Notes under the pieces: generated by a model
What the model was told of the DNA's origin: nothing
Seen by the model: the letters and a program-made list of their open reading frames with translations, nothing else
The model's database searches: none
Position numbers and translations under genes: made by a program
In this document: piece by piece, positions 5,851 to 9,372 of the stretch
How positions within the stretch are numbered: position 1 is the stretch's first letter
Layout of the letters: every line of letters begins with the position of its first letter
Source of the DNA: Sediminibacterium sp.
GTDB lineage: Bacteria; Bacteroidota; Bacteroidia; Chitinophagales; Chitinophagaceae
Length of the DNA: 9,372 nt
Reading direction: 5' to 3'
NCBI GenBank assembly: GCA_030832695.1
Contig: JAURIP010000044.1
Coordinates: 1 to 9,372, forward strand

Positions 5851-7143
5851 TTATCCAAAAGGTTGATCAATTGAAATACTTTGTTTGGAAAAAAAGCGAG
5901 GACCCTCTTCTGTGATGTACAAACAATCTTCTAATCTAATACCAAATTCACCTGGAATTGATATTGTAGGCTCATCACTAAAACACATGCCTACTGCCAT
6001 TGGGGTTTTATTTCCCTTCACAAAATTAGTCCACTCATGCCCCTCGAGTCCTATACCATGTCCAGTTCTATGTGGTAATCCAGGTAATTTATAATTATTA
6101 CTAAAGCCGCCATTTTCAATCACCGCGCGCGCAGCCGCATCTACTTCCTCACATGCAACACCAATTTTTATTGCTGCAAATGCAGCATCCTGTGCCCGCT
6201 TTTCTAAATTCCAAACATCAGTTTGTCTTTGCGTAGCCTTTCCTACCACAAATGTTCTTGTAATGTCAGATGCATATCCTTCACAGCTTGTGCCACCATC
6301 TACCATCACTACATCTCCTTCACGAATAGTCTGTGGCGTTATACTTCCATGTGGCAATGCAGAATATTTCCCAATTTGAACAGATGCGCCACCACTATAT
6401 CCCAACTTTCTAAATGCGGCAGAAATGTTATTACTAAATTCTGTTTGCGACATGCCATCTCGAATTGTTGGAAAAGCAGCCTGATAGGCGAGTATGGTGA
6501 TATCACTTGATTTTTGCATTAACGCTAATTCTGCTTTTGTTTTAATCATTCGACAACCTGCAGTAATGGGTGTGGCATCTACTATTTCAAATCCGGTAGC
6601 CACTTTTTTTACTCCATCGGCAATAAAAAACCGAACCCTTTCCTCCATACCAATTTTGCGATGTTTAACACCTCTATCTTTTACAATACCTACAATGACT
6701 GCATAAGGGCTTTCATGTTCTTCCCAGCATCTTACTTCATCACCAAACACTGGAAGCAATAATTCACGCGCACGATCTTCTTCAAATTTAGGACACACAT
6801 AAGCAATCGCTCCTTTCGCAGGAATCACTACGCCAAATGTGCGTTCACTTTGCCCCCATCGCATGCCAGTAAAATAATAGCAGGAAGTAGTTCCTTCTAA
6901 AAATATAGCATCTATTTTTTCACGACCCATCATTGCTTGCGCATTTTGGATTCTTTGTTTGCGTTCTTCAATAGTAATAGGGACAATACCTTCCTTCGCT
7001 GGCTGTAAATCACGAATTGACTTTGGTAAATCATAGTCCGAATCATTATTATTTGCGTTTTTCCCAAATACCGAACCAGACAACGTCATGGCGCCCGCTG
7101 AAAGTGCAGTAAGGCTTAAAAATTTGCGTCTATTATGTGACAT
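5851..7143 (-). CDS. Tat-exported M24B metallopeptidase (Xaa-Pro aminopeptidase/dipeptidase-like)
   Basis: A 430-residue exported metallopeptidase of the creatinase/aminopeptidase P fold, expected to cleave the bond before proline in peptides or dipeptides. The N terminus has a twin-arginine signal (NRRKFLS at 4-10, hydrophobic segment to about residue 26). A creatinase-like N-terminal domain spans about 58-200 and the pita-bread catalytic domain about 210-415. All five expected dinuclear metal ligands are visible: Asp282 (VMVDGG), Asp293 (SDITRTF), His362 (TGHGIGLEGH), Glu391 (DEPTISIPGE) and Glu405 (RLED). PHGS near 272-275 and PHRTGHG at 357-363 also fit the family. The length is normal and the enzyme looks active. 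It is convergent with the fibre gene (6-nt gap, no visible terminator between) and divergent from the DUF5916 gene. Whether it acts as an aminopeptidase or a dipeptidase cannot be read from sequence. Export suggests peptide scavenging or envelope protein turnover (inference). Confidence 0.93.
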   Translation of the reverse strand: MSHNRRKFLSLTALSAGAMTLSGSVFGKNANNNDSDYDLPKSIRDLQPAKEGIVPITIEERKQRIQNAQAMMGREKIDAIFLEGTTSCYYFTGMRWGQSERTFGVVIPAKGAIAYVCPKFEEDRARELLLPVFGDEVRCWEEHESPYAVIVGIVKDRGVKHRKIGMEERVRFFIADGVKKVATGFEIVDATPITAGCRMIKTKAELALMQKSSDITILAYQAAFPTIRDGMSQTEFSNNISAAFRKLGYSGGASVQIGKYSALPHGSITPQTIREGDVVMVDGGTSCEGYASDITRTFVVGKATQRQTDVWNLEKRAQDAAFAAIKIGVACEEVDAAARAVIENGGFSNNYKLPGLPHRTGHGIGLEGHEWTNFVKGNKTPMAVGMCFSDEPTISIPGEFGIRLEDCLYITEEGPRFFSKQSISIDQPFG

Positions 7144-7178
7144 AAGTGATTATTTATATAATTTAAAGATATTACTAT

Positions 7179-7207
7179 TTTGATTCAATCGAAAAACTTT
7201 ACATTTA
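7179..7207 (+). promoter_or_regulatory. Putative promoter of the DUF5916 gene
   Basis: TTTG (7179-7182), a 17-nt spacer and TACATTTA (7200-7207) resemble the Bacteroidota promoter TTTG-N17-23-TAnnTTTG with one mismatch in the last base. It lies 26 nt upstream of the TTG start at 7234, in the 90-nt gap shared with the divergent peptidase gene. It is an AT-rich partial match only. Confidence 0.35.
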
Positions 7208-7233
7208 ATATTCCAATAAACAACCTAAGTATT

Positions 7234-9372
7234 TTGAAAATATATAAACTTTGGATAGGCATTTTTCTTTGCTTGCAAATAGGCCAAGTAGTGGGGCAGA
7301 AAAAAAATGAAAATATTCGGTATTTTATTCATAAAGCAACACAGCCCATTCTTATTGACGGCATGATGAATGACGACGCTTGGACAAAAGCAATGGTGGT
7401 GGACAATTTCAATATGGTGTTACCCATGGACACCAGCAAGGCCCAGATTAAGACCGAGGTGAGAATGACTTATGATGATCAAAATTTATACCTCATCGCT
7501 GTTTGTGATAAAATTGGAGACGGTGTGGATGTTGTTGAATCCTTAAAAAGAGATTGGGCTTTTGGAAAAAACGACAATTTCATTGTATTTATGGATACCT
7601 ATGGCGATATGAACAGTGGATTTGCGTTTGGTGTTAATGCCGCTGGAGCGCAGTGGGATGGTACCATGTATGATGGAGGAAGTGTAGATTTAAACTGGGA
7701 TAATAAATGGACCACAGGTAGTACCTCTGATAAAAATAAATATATCATCGAAGCCGCCATTCCCTTTACATCTATTAGATATAAAGAAGGCAAGATGGAG
7801 TGGGGAATTAATTTTAGTAGAAATGATTTAAAGAGTACTGAAAAGTCGGCATGGGCCCCCGTTCCAAGGCAATTTCCAACAGCTTCTTTATCCTATGCAG
7901 GGGTATTAGTTTGGGATGCACCACCTCCTACGGCAAAAAATAATTTTTCACTCATTCCTTATTTTAAGACTAGTGTCGCTAAAGAGTATACCAATGCGGT
8001 TGGTCAAAAAATTACCCAAGCAAGTTTGGTGGGGAAAGATGCAGGCTTGGATGCAAAAATAAGTTTATCCTCCTCGCTAAATTTGGATTTAACATTGCAT
8101 CCTGATTTTTCACAAGTGGAAGTAGATCGTCAAGTAACTAATTTAAGTCGTTTTGAATTATTTTTTCCTGAAAGAAGACAATTCTTTTTAGAAAATGCCG
8201 ACTTGTTTTCAAATTTAGGATTCACTAATGCCCGTCCTTTTTTCTCAAGACGCATTGGATTAAATACCGATATTGATTTTGGCGCAAGGTTAAGTGGTCG
8301 CATTAATAAAAATTGGCGCATGGGACTAATGGATATTAAAACAAGTGCCAATGATGCTATTAATTTGGCGAGTCAAAACTTCACCGTGATGGCGCTTCAA
8401 AGAAAATTATTTAAAAAATCAAGCATTGAATTATTTTATATTGACAGAACGGCATTAGCATTTAACGGAAAAACAACTGAAGCCAGTGGTTGCAATTGCG
8501 TTTATCAACACGATGGCAATGCCTTTAATCGAAATATTGGTTTTGAATACTATTTAGCACCGCCCAATAATACATTTTCAGGAAAAACAATTTTTATTAA
8601 ATCATTTACCCCTAATACTACTGGGAATGATTTTTTAAATGCTGCTAATTTTCAATACAATCAACGTAAATGGATATTGTCATGGCAACATGAAATTGTT
8701 GGTGAAAACTATAATGCCGAAGTAGGTTATGTTCCCAGAAATAATTATATAAAAGTTAACCCGAGTATAACACGATTATTTTTTCCTAAAGGCGGTTCTA
8801 TTTTAAGTCATGGACCACAGATTACTTCCACTTATTATTACAATACTAATTTTATTACAACCGATTATAGTAATACTTTCATTTACTTAATTACTTATAG
8901 AGATAAAAGCACTTTATCGGCGGTTGCGCAAAATACATTTGTAGAACTGCTATCCCCTTTTGATCCAACACGTATTGGAAAGCTTCCTTTAGAAAAAGGA
9001 ACAAAGCACGAATGGACAAATATTGGATTTGACTGGACATCACCACCACAAAATACATTGACTTATAGCCTATCCACCAGAATAGGTGGCTATTATGCCA
9101 ATGGGAATTTATTAAGTATCTCAGGAAACGTAGGTTATCGTATTCAGCCCTATGTAAATATTGATTTTTCAAGCACTTACAATCGAATAAAATTGCCCAG
9201 TCCATGGGGAAACAACAACTTTTTATTGCTAGGCCCAAAACTTGATGTCACCTTTAGTAAAAAGTTGTTTTTAACTACCTTTTTTCAATACAACGAACAA
9301 ACAAAAAACATTAACTTCAATACACGATTTCAGTGGAGATACAAGCCCGTTTCAGATTTGTTCATTGTATAC
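7234..9372 (+). CDS. CBM9-like / DUF5916 outer-membrane protein, 3' end cut by the window
   Basis: An open frame of 713 codons runs without a stop to the window edge. The first residues after TTG 7234 (KIYKLWIGIFLCLQIGQVVGQ, where TTG is read as Met) form a Sec signal peptide ending GQ. No in-frame ATG precedes 7363, and that ATG falls inside the first domain, so TTG is the likely start. A frame stop at 7159 bounds it upstream. Residues about 35-225 form a carbohydrate-binding family 9-like domain (ILIDGMMNDDAW with Trp50, YDDQNLYLIAV, IEAAIPF). From about 235 a DUF5916 region follows, with its characteristic PDFSQVEVDRQ (290-300) and FFPERRQFFLEN (310-321). After that come many amphipathic beta strands typical of an outer-membrane barrel. 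The final WRYKPVSDLFIVY resembles the end of the family, so probably only a short tail is missing. Molecular function is not established; glycan binding or surface transport is only suggested by the CBM9-like domain. Confidence 0.9.
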   Translation, partial: MKIYKLWIGIFLCLQIGQVVGQKKNENIRYFIHKATQPILIDGMMNDDAWTKAMVVDNFNMVLPMDTSKAQIKTEVRMTYDDQNLYLIAVCDKIGDGVDVVESLKRDWAFGKNDNFIVFMDTYGDMNSGFAFGVNAAGAQWDGTMYDGGSVDLNWDNKWTTGSTSDKNKYIIEAAIPFTSIRYKEGKMEWGINFSRNDLKSTEKSAWAPVPRQFPTASLSYAGVLVWDAPPPTAKNNFSLIPYFKTSVAKEYTNAVGQKITQASLVGKDAGLDAKISLSSSLNLDLTLHPDFSQVEVDRQVTNLSRFELFFPERRQFFLENADLFSNLGFTNARPFFSRRIGLNTDIDFGARLSGRINKNWRMGLMDIKTSANDAINLASQNFTVMALQRKLFKKSSIELFYIDRTALAFNGKTTEASGCNCVYQHDGNAFNRNIGFEYYLAPPNNTFSGKTIFIKSFTPNTTGNDFLNAANFQYNQRKWILSWQHEIVGENYNAEVGYVPRNNYIKVNPSITRLFFPKGGSILSHGPQITSTYYYNTNFITTDYSNTFIYLITYRDKSTLSAVAQNTFVELLSPFDPTRIGKLPLEKGTKHEWTNIGFDWTSPPQNTLTYSLSTRIGGYYANGNLLSISGNVGYRIQPYVNIDFSSTYNRIKLPSPWGNNNFLLLGPKLDVTFSKKLFLTTFFQYNEQTKNINFNTRFQWRYKPVSDLFIVY

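Noticed and set aside
304..9238. Short open frames in other frames, such as 690-977 plus, 2507-2758 plus, 4668-4949 minus, 6223-6510 plus and 8891-9238 minus.
   Set aside because: They lie wholly or mostly inside well-supported genes and show no recognisable domain, signal peptide or independent start context.

Overview
The window reads as chromosomal DNA of a Bacteroidota bacterium, most likely Chitinophagales or a close relative. The order is an inference from protein style, not a search result. The supporting signs are AT-rich DNA, a probable type IX secretion (T9SS) type A sorting domain, a lipoprotein with a Bacteroidota-style lipobox, a CBM9/DUF5916 outer-membrane protein, an 'FQGVARN' domain, promoter-like TAnnTTTG boxes, and starts without clear Shine-Dalgarno sequences.

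Layout, left to right. (1) Positions 1-200 hold a compact minus-strand unit: a TAnnTTTG box, a Cys(GCA)-type tRNA with several deviant bases, and a hairpin terminator. A perfect 16-bp inverted repeat lies just upstream of the promoter box. (2) Positions 326-3045 hold two plus-strand genes for Tat-exported enzymes: a Gfo/Idh/MocA oxidoreductase and a class V aminotransferase-fold PLP enzyme. (3) Positions 3084-3542 hold a small minus-strand lipoprotein of unknown function, whose terminator overlaps the end of the aminotransferase gene. (4) Positions 3742-5844 hold a two-gene plus-strand unit with a 6-nt gap: a small T9SS cargo-like protein and a fibre-like surface protein. The fibre has a 16-residue repeat stalk and a predicted jelly-roll head resembling phage tail fibres. 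(5) Positions 5851-7143 hold a convergent minus-strand gene for a Tat-exported M24B (Xaa-Pro) peptidase with all five metal ligands. (6) Positions 7234-9372 hold a divergent plus-strand CBM9/DUF5916 outer-membrane protein that starts at TTG and is cut by the window edge.

Every protein-coding gene seems to make an exported or surface product, so this looks like a cell-envelope neighbourhood. Three of the seven proteins carry twin-arginine signals and belong to families that bind a cofactor or metal, which fits export in the folded state. The genes do not form one recognisable pathway. I found no CRISPR array, insertion sequence, toxin-antitoxin pair or known defence system. The points most worth a second look are the deviant tRNA with its upstream inverted repeat and the repeat-duplicated fibre operon. 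No non-coding gap exceeds 300 bases.
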